A stretch of DNA of 64,000 nucleotides from JBAVQS01 sp049694275 (lineage in GTDB: Bacteria; Chloroflexota; Anaerolineae; UBA4142; SHND01): the NCBI GenBank assembly GCA_049694275.1, contig JBAVQS010000348.1, forward strand, positions 1 through 64,000, given 5' to 3'. Below, in pieces: positions 8,505-16,848 of this stretch. Under the pieces are notes generated by a model. That model searched no databases, was not told where the DNA came from, and saw nothing but the letters and a program-made list of their open reading frames with translations. A program made the translations under genes and the position numbers. Positions within the stretch are counted from its first letter, which is position 1. Each line of letters begins with the position of its first letter.

Positions 8505-9533
8505 ATGTTCTCTCCCGACCTTGTTCCGCTTCTTCGCTGTCCCAGCGACCGCGCGCCGCTCACATTAAGCGACCGGGCGCTGGTCTGCACCCGTTGCGGC
8601 GAAAGCTATCCCATCCGCGACGGCTATGCAGAGCTTTTGCCGCACGAGAATTTCGAGCACACAACGCAGTATAATGACGACGAAGGAGGACATATTCTCG
8701 ACTACCGTGAGATGGGGCCGCCCCTCCTCTCGGCCAAGATCAAGAACGACCTGCTGGTCGATTTCCTGCGCCCGACCCGTGAGGACATCGTGCTCGACCT
8801 GGGATGCGGCAATGCCAAGTTCGCGTACTGGAATCGCGAGCGGTGCAAAACCCTGCTCGCGCTCGATCTGGCCCCCTGGTTTGCCGACGCCGCGCTCGCC
8901 GCGGTTCCACTCCTGCGGGGGGATATTCGCGTCCTCCCCTTTGGGGACGCGACCTTTGACAAGGTCTATTCCATTGATGTGTTTGAGCACCTGACGGCGA
9001 GCGATATTGCGCGCGTGCTCGACGAGGCGCAGCGCGTGCTCTTGCCGGGGGGCAAGCTCTTTATTTTTTCCAACACCAAAGAGCGCCAGACCCTCTCCTG
9101 GGCGATGGCCCCGCAGCGCGCCGTGACCAACTGGCTCAAGCGACGCGGCGCCGTCGATTTCCGTAGAGATGAGTGGCGCAAGTCCGACCACGTCAAGGCC
9201 ATTGCAACGTACGAGGAATTGCAGGCAACGCTCGCCGCGCACGGCTTTACCGTCAAGCGCGTCGCTTTCTGGAATGGCATATTTCAGGGGTGGGTGGAGA
9301 ATGTAATCGTCAAGCTCGGCGAAGGGATGTTGAGCAAGCGGGCGCGTGGCCAGGATGTGCTAGAACAGCAAGTCGTCGCGCGCCAGCAGGTTCGCGCTGC
9401 GCTGCGCTCCGACCGGCGCGCCCGGTTCTATGCCCCCCTCGCCGCCCTCACCGCGCTCATGAGCCTCGACCTGAAACTCTTTGGACACCTGCGGGCAGGT
9501 CCCTATTTCCTGCTGGCGGAGAAGGCCATGTAA
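8505..9533 (+). CDS. Class I SAM methyltransferase with N-terminal Trm112-like zinc ribbon
   Basis: The N-terminal 45 residues carry two cysteine pairs (RCPSDRAP and CTRCGESYPI), like the Trm112p zinc-binding module fused to many bacterial methyltransferases. The catalytic domain follows with VLDLGCGNAKFAYW (motif I), LALDLAP, the GDIRVLPFGD region and SIDVFEHLTA. A C-terminal basic/hydrophobic tail may contact the membrane. I chose the ATG at 8505; a GTG at 8493 is in frame but falls next to the hairpin repeat, and neither has a strong Shine-Dalgarno. Probable role: methylation of a lipid-linked sugar or quinone-like substrate within the locus. Confidence 0.82.
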   Translation: MFSPDLVPLLRCPSDRAPLTLSDRALVCTRCGESYPIRDGYAELLPHENFEHTTQYNDDEGGHILDYREMGPPLLSAKIKNDLLVDFLRPTREDIVLDLGCGNAKFAYWNRERCKTLLALDLAPWFADAALAAVPLLRGDIRVLPFGDATFDKVYSIDVFEHLTASDIARVLDEAQRVLLPGGKLFIFSNTKERQTLSWAMAPQRAVTNWLKRRGAVDFRRDEWRKSDHVKAIATYEELQATLAAHGFTVKRVAFWNGIFQGWVENVIVKLGEGMLSKRARGQDVLEQQVVARQQVRAALRSDRRARFYAPLAALTALMSLDLKLFGHLRAGPYFLLAEKAM

Positions 9534-9608
9534 CAAGTAAACAGGTAAACAAGTAGACAAGGGCCAACGCGCTACGTGTCTACCCATTTACCAGTTTACC
9601 CGCCTACC
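9533..9608. repeat. Hairpin built from 8-base units (NNGTARAC)
   Basis: The left arm (9534-9558) is three tandem 8-mers: AAGTAAAC, AGGTAAAC, AAGTAGAC. The right arm (9572-9608), read on the other strand, gives GGGTAAAC, TGGTAAAT, GGGTAGAC. The arms pair imperfectly over about 25 bases. The element fills the gap between the methyltransferase stop and the next start. Its periodic arms distinguish it from an ordinary terminator, and no T-run follows. Confidence 0.7.
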
Positions 9609-9613
9609 ATTCA

Positions 9614-10819
9614 ATGAACCTCCTGTATGTCGCGCTCAAGGAATCGATTCCCGGCTCACATGGCGGGGCCGTGCATGTGCTCGAAGTAGCGCGCCAGTTG
9701 ACGCGCCGCGGGCGCCACGTGACCGCCGTCGTGCGACAACAGCCCGGCCAACCTGAACGGGAGACGCTCGACGGATTTGACGTGATCCGCCTGCACTTGC
9801 CCAATCAGTACCTCCTCTTTACCGCCGGGGGCGCGGTGACGCGCCTGGCGCGCACGCTCGCGCCCGACGTCGTCATGGAGCGCTATTACACCTTTTCCGG
9901 AGCGGGGCTTGCCGCGGCGCAGGCGCTGCATCTCCCTTCCCTGCTGGAGGTCAACGCCCCAATCGTCGATCCCCCCGGCACAGCCAAAGCGCGCGCCGAC
10001 CGCTTTCTACTCGGATGGATGCGGCGTCGCGCCCTGGCTCAGGCGCAGGCTGCGACGCGCATCGTCACCCCGCTCGCGGCAACCATTCCGAACGAGATTC
10101 CACGAGACAAGATTCGCGAAATCCCGTGGGGCGCCAATGTCGAGCTGTTTGATCGCGCGGCGCTCGACCCGGCGCGTCTCTCCGCACTGGGCGCCCGCCT
10201 CAATCCACAGAACCGCCCGGTGGTCACCTTTCTCGGGTCATTCCGGCGCTGGCATGGCATCCGCGAGTTTCTCGATATGGCGCAGTCCATCGCCGCCGCC
10301 CGCGCGGACGTCCTCTTTATCATGATCGGGGCTGGTGAGCTCCTTGCCGAGTCGCGGGCCTGGGTCGCGGCGGCGGGACTGGGAGAGCGCATTCTGCTCA
10401 CCGGCGCGGTCCCCTATGCAGCGGTTCCCTACTACCTGGCCCTCGCGCAGGTCGGCGTTGCGCCGTTCAACACCTCGGTGCATCCCCCTTTAAAGCTCGG
10501 CTTTTACTGGTCCCCGCTCAAGGTGCACGAGTATATGGCGCTCGCGCTGCCGGTCGTCACCATCGATGTTTATCCGCTCAACCGGATGGTGCGCCACGAG
10601 CAGGAAGGGCTCCTTTATCGCGAAGGGGATGCGGCGGCGCTCCGGGCCCATGTCGAGCGGCTCGTGAATGATCCGGCGCTCGTGCAGCGCCTCGGCCAGG
10701 CTGCACGACAGCGTGTCGTCGAGCACCTGTCGTGGCAAAAGCATGCCGAGTTGCTCGAAGGGGTCCTGAACGAATGTCTTGGAAAGGAAAATCACACCTA
10801 TGTTGCCCTGGCTGGGTGA
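9614..10819 (+). CDS. Glycosyltransferase family 4 protein
   Basis: The 401-residue GT-B glycosyltransferase has an N-terminal glycine/histidine loop (PGSHGGAVHVLEVARQL), a middle linker, and the C-terminal donor site with TFLGSFRRWHG, IMIGAGE and the acidic region SPLKVHEYMALALPVV. It is a second retaining sugar transferase of the locus, clearly different in sequence from the one at 5179. It ends 20 bases inside the next gene, which implies translational coupling to the membrane-bound phosphosugar transferase. Confidence 0.88.
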   Translation: MNLLYVALKESIPGSHGGAVHVLEVARQLTRRGRHVTAVVRQQPGQPERETLDGFDVIRLHLPNQYLLFTAGGAVTRLARTLAPDVVMERYYTFSGAGLAAAQALHLPSLLEVNAPIVDPPGTAKARADRFLLGWMRRRALAQAQAATRIVTPLAATIPNEIPRDKIREIPWGANVELFDRAALDPARLSALGARLNPQNRPVVTFLGSFRRWHGIREFLDMAQSIAAARADVLFIMIGAGELLAESRAWVAAAGLGERILLTGAVPYAAVPYYLALAQVGVAPFNTSVHPPLKLGFYWSPLKVHEYMALALPVVTIDVYPLNRMVRHEQEGLLYREGDAAALRAHVERLVNDPALVQRLGQAARQRVVEHLSWQKHAELLEGVLNECLGKENHTYVALAG

Positions 10820-11849
10820 ACAACTCACCGCAATTTACGGTCCCTTCCGCCTCCTCACCTCTCACCTTTTTCTGATTGGCCTGGGAACGGTCGCCGCTTG
10901 CCTGCTGACCTGGTACCTCTTACCACGCTGGTGGCGCCACCTGCCGCAGGATCGCGGTCGCCCCTTTGCCGTCGACGCCACGCACAGCGTGGGCAAGCCG
11001 GTCGGGGCAGGAATGATCTTTGTCCCGATCTTTCTCATCATCTCCATTCTCGTCATCCCCATCAAGCTTTCCCTGCTGGTTGCGCTGGTCGCCGTCCTGC
11101 TCGCTTCACTGGAAGGCTTTATGGACGACCGGACGCATGGCGGCTGGAGCGAATTGCGGTTGGGGATCATTGACGCGGCAATCTCGTTGCTCGGCGCGGC
11201 CGCCGTCTCCCAGTTCAAAGATTTCGAAATCTGGCTCCCTCTGGTCAAGAGCACCCTGTTCATCCCCCCCTGGGTTTTTATCCCGCTCGGCGCCGGCCTC
11301 ATCTGGCTCACCATCAACTCGACCAACTGTACCGATGGCGTGGACGGGCTCTCGGGCAGCCTCTCGCTCTTGGCCTTTGCCTCGCTTGGCGCTATTCTCT
11401 ACGCCGTCGTCGGCCACCAGGAGATCGCTCACTATTTGCTGGTGCCCCATTACCCGGATGGAGCGGACTGGGCCATGATGGGCTTTATCATGTCCGGCTG
11501 TCTTGCCGGCTATCTATGGTACAATGCCAATCCCAGTGCGGTCCTCATGGGCGACGCCGGGTCACGCGCGATTGGCTTGCTGCTTGGCGTTCTCATCCTC
11601 GCCAGCGGCAACCCCTTTCTGATTTTTGTCGTCGCGGGGGTCGTCCTGATCAACGGCGCCACCGGCCTGCTCAAAGTAGCGTTCTTGCGCTTTTTCAAGA
11701 TCAATCTCTTTAAAAATATTCGCTATCCCCTGCACGACCATGTGCGCCACTGCCTCGGCTGGTCCAACACGCAGGTCCTCGTGCGCTTTGTCCTTTTGCA
11801 AGCGGTCGGCACCCCCGTCTTTCTCCTCCTTCTCTTCAAGGTGCGATAG
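10800..11849 (+). CDS. MraY/WecA-like polyprenyl-phosphate phosphosugar transferase
   Basis: This 349-residue protein has about ten membrane segments and the polar signatures of the PNPT family: a THSVGKPVGAG-type first loop, the EGFMDD aspartate pair, NCTDGVDGLSG (the conserved DG-D-DGL motif) and VLMGDAGSRAIG. Such enzymes load a sugar phosphate onto undecaprenyl phosphate and start peptidoglycan or glycan assembly. The sequence is close in style to MraY, but the glycan context allows a dedicated initiating transferase. I chose the ATG at 10800, with GGAAAGGA 12-19 bases upstream, over an in-frame ATG at 10779. Confidence 0.85.
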   Translation: MLPWLGEQLTAIYGPFRLLTSHLFLIGLGTVAACLLTWYLLPRWWRHLPQDRGRPFAVDATHSVGKPVGAGMIFVPIFLIISILVIPIKLSLLVALVAVLLASLEGFMDDRTHGGWSELRLGIIDAAISLLGAAAVSQFKDFEIWLPLVKSTLFIPPWVFIPLGAGLIWLTINSTNCTDGVDGLSGSLSLLAFASLGAILYAVVGHQEIAHYLLVPHYPDGADWAMMGFIMSGCLAGYLWYNANPSAVLMGDAGSRAIGLLLGVLILASGNPFLIFVVAGVVLINGATGLLKVAFLRFFKINLFKNIRYPLHDHVRHCLGWSNTQVLVRFVLLQAVGTPVFLLLLFKVR

Positions 11850-11880
11850 CCGCGCTCACCTTATTTCGTTCAACAGCATG

Positions 11881-11908
11881 TTGACAATTCCCTTGCGCGG
11901 GGTAAACT
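11881..11908 (+). promoter_or_regulatory. Sigma70-type promoter for the VIT1 gene
   Basis: TTGACA at 11881-11886 and TAAACT at 11903-11908 are separated by 16 bases. The pair lies in the non-coding gap about 45 bases before the VIT1 start, and a GAGAGGA Shine-Dalgarno follows. Confidence 0.55.
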
Positions 11909-11954
11909 AATTCCAGGTGACATTCATCACGAATCAAACAGAGAGGATCAGAGA

Positions 11955-13121
11955 ATGGATCAGGGTCACTCGCCAGATAACAAAAAGCTGATTGCCGATC
12001 TGAAACAGGCATGGCAGATGGAGGTTTCAGGGGCGCGCACATATCGCCAGCTTGCAGCGCACGAGCCGAACGCCGAACGGCGCACAATCCTGACCCGCAT
12101 GGCTGAGGCCGAAGACCATCACGCCGAACGCTGGGCCGACCGGCTCAAGGAACTGGGCGAACAGCTCCCCCAGGATGGCGAGACGGCGTCCGACCGGCTC
12201 AGGCGGTGGGTTCTCGTCCAAACCGGCACCGACACCGCCGCTCAGCACATCGAGAACGCCGAAGCCTATTCCGACCGGCTGTACGCGTCCATGCTGAAAC
12301 AGGCCACCGACGAAAAAGACCGCACCGCCTTGCAAGAGATTCAGGCGGAGGAACGGGCGCACGGGCGCGTGCTTCAAGACATGACGGGGCAGGCGCCGCC
12401 GAGCGAGCTCGACCGCATCTTGAAGGGCGAAAAGTGGCACGTCCGCGGGGGCGGCTGGATCGGCCAGGCCATCTATGGTCTCAACGACGGCCTCGGCGCG
12501 GCCTTCGGCGTCGTCAGCGGGGTCGCCGGGGCGACGGCGGCCAATGGTCAGTTCGTCCTCCTGAGCGGGATTGCCGCCGCGGTGGCTTCGGCGCTCTCAA
12601 TGGGCAGCGGCGCCTATCTCGCCACCAAGTCAGAGCGCGAGGTGTATGAAGCCGAGATCGGCCGCGAGCGGCGCGAGATCGAAAGCCACCCCGAAGAAGA
12701 GCAAGAAGAGCTCGAGCTCTTTTACCAGCTCAAAGGGTTCAACCCCGAAGAAGCCAAGCTGCTCGCCGCGCGCCTGGCCGCGCAACCGGAACAGTTGTTG
12801 AAAACACTGGCCCATGAAGAGTTGGGACTCTCGGAACAGAACTTTCCCAGGCCGTGGAACGCCGCCCTCAGCGCCACCATCGCGACCGGAATCGGGGCGA
12901 TCATTCCCGTCCTCCCCTTCTTTTTCATGCAGGGGACGCCGGCCGTAATTGTCTCGTTTGTCATCAGCACGCTGGCCCACTTTGCCGTCGGCGCATCCAA
13001 AGTCATCGTCACCGGCCGCTCCTGGATGGTCAGCGGCGCGGAAATGACCATCGTCGGCCTCGGCGAAGCGATTACCACCTATGTCATCGGCCTGCTGATT
13101 TCGCCGGCGATCAAGCTCTAA
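11955..13121 (+). CDS. Ferritin-like/VIT1 fusion iron-manganese transporter (MbfA-type)
   Basis: Residues 1-150 form an erythrin-type ferritin-like four-helix domain with paired metal ligands (EVSGARTY, EAEDHHAERW, EIQAEERAHGR). Residues 165-388 are a CCC1/VIT1 membrane domain with GLNDGLGAAFGVVSG, an acidic cytoplasmic loop rich in Glu (residues 225-250), and three C-terminal helices. Family members of this build export or sequester iron or manganese at the membrane, with the diiron domain sensing or oxidising Fe(II). It has its own promoter-like sequence and is followed two bases later by the M48 protease, with no obvious functional link. Confidence 0.88.
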   Translation: MDQGHSPDNKKLIADLKQAWQMEVSGARTYRQLAAHEPNAERRTILTRMAEAEDHHAERWADRLKELGEQLPQDGETASDRLRRWVLVQTGTDTAAQHIENAEAYSDRLYASMLKQATDEKDRTALQEIQAEERAHGRVLQDMTGQAPPSELDRILKGEKWHVRGGGWIGQAIYGLNDGLGAAFGVVSGVAGATAANGQFVLLSGIAAAVASALSMGSGAYLATKSEREVYEAEIGRERREIESHPEEEQEELELFYQLKGFNPEEAKLLAARLAAQPEQLLKTLAHEELGLSEQNFPRPWNAALSATIATGIGAIIPVLPFFFMQGTPAVIVSFVISTLAHFAVGASKVIVTGRSWMVSGAEMTIVGLGEAITTYVIGLLISPAIKL

Positions 13122-13123
13122 AC

Positions 13124-14257
13124 ATGCCTATCGATTCTTCCCGTCAAGAACAAGCCAAAGAGTATGCGCGCATCCGTCACCGCCTGTTTGCAGGCGAGCT
13201 CGTCCTGAGCACGGGCGCGCTCCTCGTCGTTCTGCTGAGCGGGTTATCGGTCTGGCTGCGCAATCTCATCACTGGCATCTCTCCCGATCCGTGGGTCTCG
13301 ACCGCGCTCTATTTTATCGCCGGCGTGCTCGGCTATGGCGCCCTCACCCTGCCCCTCTCTTATTACAGCGGCTTTGTCCTCCCGCATCGCTACGGCCTAT
13401 CGACCCAGAATCTGCGCGCCTGGGTCGTCGACCTCGCCAAGGGCGGCCTCCTCGGGATCGTATTCGGGACCGTCGTCATTGAGGTCATCTATTTCGTCCT
13501 GCGAACTGCCCCGCAGTGGTGGTGGCTCCTTGCCACAGCGTTCATGCTCCTCTTTTCGGTCCTGCTCGCCAACCTCGCGCCGGTCCTGATCTTTCCTCTC
13601 TTTTTCAAGTTCAAGCCACTGGAGGATCAAGAGCTGGTGCGCCGCCTCATGCAGCTTGCCGAACGGGCGCACACCCGCGTGCGCGGCGTCTATACGATGA
13701 TGCTCTCGGAAAAGACGACGGCGGCCAATGCCGCCTTTATGGGTCTGGGCAACACCAAGCGGATCGTCCTGGGGGATACGCTCTACCAAAACTACACCCA
13801 CGACGAGATCGAGAGCATTCTCGCGCACGAGTTGGGGCACCAGGTGCATAACGACATTGTGACCGGGATCGCGGTCGAAACGCTCCTCACCATCGTCGGG
13901 TTTATCCTCGCCGATTGGATTTTGCGCGCGGGCGTCGGCCTCCTGCATCTGGACGGCATTGCCGACCTGGCCGCCCTGCCGCTGTTCGCGCTCGCCCTGG
14001 GCGTGTACGGATTCATCACCATGCCGCTGGGCAACGCCTATTCGCGCTGGCGCGAGACACAGGCAGACCAATACGCGTTAGAGACCACGCACAACCCCAC
14101 CGCCTTCATCGGCGCAATGGAAAAGCTGGCGAATCAAAACCTCGCCGAGCTCGAGCCCGAACCATGGGTCGAGTTCCTCCTCTACGACCATCCCCCCATC
14201 GGCAAGCGGCTCAAAATGGGAGAGGCGTTCCAGACACCCGGCCAGGCGCCTGCGTAG
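13124..14257 (+). CDS. M48 family zinc metalloprotease, Ste24/CAAX protease-like
   Basis: The 377-residue membrane protease has four or more membrane helices, the zinc motif HELGHQVHND at about residues 235-244 and a downstream metal-binding Glu in SRWRETQADQYALETT. The length and the REXXAD-type pattern fit Ste24p-like CAAX proteases, which in bacteria often serve membrane protein quality control. I chose the ATG at 13124; the frame is open further upstream inside the VIT1 gene but has no reason to be translated there. It probably forms a two-gene unit with the iron transporter. Confidence 0.87.
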   Translation: MPIDSSRQEQAKEYARIRHRLFAGELVLSTGALLVVLLSGLSVWLRNLITGISPDPWVSTALYFIAGVLGYGALTLPLSYYSGFVLPHRYGLSTQNLRAWVVDLAKGGLLGIVFGTVVIEVIYFVLRTAPQWWWLLATAFMLLFSVLLANLAPVLIFPLFFKFKPLEDQELVRRLMQLAERAHTRVRGVYTMMLSEKTTAANAAFMGLGNTKRIVLGDTLYQNYTHDEIESILAHELGHQVHNDIVTGIAVETLLTIVGFILADWILRAGVGLLHLDGIADLAALPLFALALGVYGFITMPLGNAYSRWRETQADQYALETTHNPTAFIGAMEKLANQNLAELEPEPWVEFLLYDHPPIGKRLKMGEAFQTPGQAPA

Positions 14258-14346
14258 GTCTAGTCCATCTCGGCAAGATTCCCTCTCGCATGTTTTGCTC
14301 GGTCCCGACCGGCTGAACCATCAGGCGAGTTTCAAGGAGAAATATT

Positions 14347-16734
14347 GTGAAACACCGTTTATTTTCAGTGGCTGTTCTGCTAGGACTGGCCGTGCTGTCC
14401 ATCCTCCTCTCCCCCGGCGCGACGCCGCGCGCACAGGCGCAAGGGCTTACCGTAACCGGCGTCAACGTCGGCGCCACGGTGACTCCCAAATCCTTTGATG
14501 GCGACCTGCGCACCGTCACCGCCCAGCCAACCTCGACCACGCATACCCTGCCGCGCCGGATTGCAACGACCGGCCTGCCGGTCGTCCAGGGCGCTGATCC
14601 CGCCGTGCAGAGCCAAGCGACCGCAAACCAGATGCCCTCCCCGCTCAAGAGCTTTGATGGCCTGAGCCTGAATGCCAGTTGCACCGGCGGCAACTGCGGC
14701 AACGGTTGGCCCCCGGATACCAACGGCGATGTCGGCCCCAATCATTATGTCCAGACCGTCAACACCTCCATCGGCGTCTTTAGTAAATCCACCGGCAGCC
14801 GCCTCCTCGGCATCACCTTTGATAGCTTTTGGAGCGCAGCGGGTGGCACCAGTACGCCGTGCGACAACAACAACCAGGGCGACCCGGTCGCGCTCTATGA
14901 TACCCTCGCCGACCGTTGGCTCGTTGCCGATTTTGCCTGGACCGATTCTGTGAATGGCCCTTTCTATGAATGTATCGCCGTAAGCAAGGGCAGCGACCCG
15001 GTGAGCGGCGGGTGGTGGTTTTATCCCATCCAGTCCCCCGGTTCGGATTTTCCCGACTATCCCAAATTCGGTCTCTGGCCCGATGGCTATTACATGATGA
15101 CCAACCAGTTTGGCGTAAGCACCTTTGACGGGGTACGCCTCTGGGCTTTTGACCGCAACAAAATGATCAACGGACAGGCAATCAATTTCCCGTACGTAGA
15201 TATCTCGAGCGCGGGGGGTGCAATGCCCGCTAATCTGCGCGGCGCGCAGCCGCCGGCTAACACCCCCGAATATTTCGTCTCGATCGATTCGCCCAGTACC
15301 AACATGCTGCACGTGTGGAAATTCCACTTTGATACGACCACGCCGGCCAACTCAACCGTTTCGGGGCCGACCAATATCAGCGTCAACAGCTTTGTCGAAC
15401 CCTGTAACGCGGCCAACACAACCCCCTGCATCCCGACCAAGGGCGGCGAAAAGGTGGACGGGCTCGGCGACCGCCTCATGGTTCAGGTTCAATATCGCAA
15501 TATCGGCGGGACCGAATCGCTGTGGACCACACATACCGTCGCTAATACGGCCAGCACGGGCTCGGTCACCGGCATCCGGTGGTACCAACTCAACGTGACC
15601 GGGGGGACGATCCAGACGACCCCTGTCCAGCAGTCCACCTTTAAACCCGACAGCAACTTTCGCTGGATGCCGAGCCTCGCCGTCGACAAGTTTGGCAACA
15701 TGGCGGTGGGCTATAGTATCGCGAGTAGCACGATGTATCCCGGCCTCCGCTATACCGGCCGCCTCTCCACGGACCCAACCAACCAGTTGCCCCAGGGCGA
15801 GACCACTCTCATCGCCGGGACCGGCTCGCAGTCGGGCGGCTTTAACCGTTGGGGGGATTACAGCGCGATGACCGTCGATCCGAATGACGACTGCACCTTC
15901 TGGTATACGAACGAGTATTACAAGACCACCGGCAGCAACTGGCAGACCCGCATCGGCTCGTTCCAATATCCCCAGTGCACGTTTGCGAATGGAACCACCA
16001 CCCCGGATTCCGATTCGAGCGTCCAGTATGACGGATGGGCCGGCGTCCAGGATGCCGGTGCCAGCGGCGGCTGGTACCGTGCCAGCAGCACGACCGGCAA
16101 CAAGGCCGCCCTGAGCTTTACTGGAACCTCCGTCAAGTGGGTCTATCCCACTGGCCCCGGCCAGGGCAATGCTCAGGTGCTCGTCGACGGCGTCAGCAAA
16201 GGGACCGTTGACCAGTACAGCGCCGCCCCTCTCTCCCAACAATCCAGGACCTATAGCGGTCTGACCAACGCCCACCACACCTTGACGATCAAGGTACTCG
16301 GAACCCACAACGTCTCTTCGACCGGTAACAAGGTCGCCGTCGATGCCTTTGTCGTCGGCGCGACCACCAGCGAGGAAATCGCCAACGCCATCAAGTGGGA
16401 TACCTGGGTCCTGACCACCTCGGCCAGCGCGCTCGGCGGCGCCTACCGCTCGAATGCGACCCTCAATGCCACTATCACTTTCCAGTTCACCGGCACGGCG
16501 ATCAAATGGATCGCCGTCAAGGGGCCGGGGTACGGCAAGGCCGAGGTCTATATCGACAGCATAGACCAGGGCCCAGTCGATCTCTATTCCGCATCCACCC
16601 AGTACTTGCAGGCCATCTCTTATTCCGGGCTCTCCGCAGGTGCGCACACCATCCAGATGAAGGTTTTGCATACCAAGAGCGCCGCCTCGACCGGCTACAA
16701 AGTCGCCTTCGACGGGTTCAACGTCACCCCCTGA
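14347..16734 (+). CDS. Large secreted protein with duplicated C-terminal beta domain
   Basis: The GTG start has AAGGAG upstream and encodes 795 residues with a signal peptide (basic MKHR, hydrophobic core, cleavage near AQAQG). The central part (residues 95-550) has the motif PPDTNGDVGPNHYVQ, known from secreted proteins of unknown function in environmental bacteria. The last 240 residues hold two related units, each with GWYR/GAYR, a SVKWVYPTGPGQGNAQV-like segment and a YSGL turn, and resemble carbohydrate-binding galactose-binding-like folds. No catalytic motif is recognisable. It is probably an extracellular surface or adhesion protein that binds glycans; this is inference. Confidence 0.75.
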   Translation: MKHRLFSVAVLLGLAVLSILLSPGATPRAQAQGLTVTGVNVGATVTPKSFDGDLRTVTAQPTSTTHTLPRRIATTGLPVVQGADPAVQSQATANQMPSPLKSFDGLSLNASCTGGNCGNGWPPDTNGDVGPNHYVQTVNTSIGVFSKSTGSRLLGITFDSFWSAAGGTSTPCDNNNQGDPVALYDTLADRWLVADFAWTDSVNGPFYECIAVSKGSDPVSGGWWFYPIQSPGSDFPDYPKFGLWPDGYYMMTNQFGVSTFDGVRLWAFDRNKMINGQAINFPYVDISSAGGAMPANLRGAQPPANTPEYFVSIDSPSTNMLHVWKFHFDTTTPANSTVSGPTNISVNSFVEPCNAANTTPCIPTKGGEKVDGLGDRLMVQVQYRNIGGTESLWTTHTVANTASTGSVTGIRWYQLNVTGGTIQTTPVQQSTFKPDSNFRWMPSLAVDKFGNMAVGYSIASSTMYPGLRYTGRLSTDPTNQLPQGETTLIAGTGSQSGGFNRWGDYSAMTVDPNDDCTFWYTNEYYKTTGSNWQTRIGSFQYPQCTFANGTTTPDSDSSVQYDGWAGVQDAGASGGWYRASSTTGNKAALSFTGTSVKWVYPTGPGQGNAQVLVDGVSKGTVDQYSAAPLSQQSRTYSGLTNAHHTLTIKVLGTHNVSSTGNKVAVDAFVVGATTSEEIANAIKWDTWVLTTSASALGGAYRSNATLNATITFQFTGTAIKWIAVKGPGYGKAEVYIDSIDQGPVDLYSASTQYLQAISYSGLSAGAHTIQMKVLHTKSAASTGYKVAFDGFNVTP

Positions 16735-16756
16735 GTCAAGCAGACTGACCGAACGC

Positions 16757-16788
16757 GAAACGAGGTCCTCATGGGAGGACCTCGTTTC
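16757..16788. terminator. Hairpin between convergent genes
   Basis: A perfect 14-bp stem (16757-16770 with 16775-16788) closes a 4-base loop 23 bases after the secreted protein stop. No long T-run follows on the plus strand, but the position between convergent genes supports a bidirectional terminator. Confidence 0.65.
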
Positions 16789-16848
16789 AGGTTAATACAG
16801 ACCCCCCTCTATGACAAAGGGGGTGCGGAGCAGATGCCCTATCCCTTG

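Noticed and set aside
15352..16671. Minus-strand frame of 439 codons opposite the secreted protein
   Set aside because: No start signal, no domain, Gly/Asp/Arg-rich; the plus strand has a signal peptide and tandem domains.
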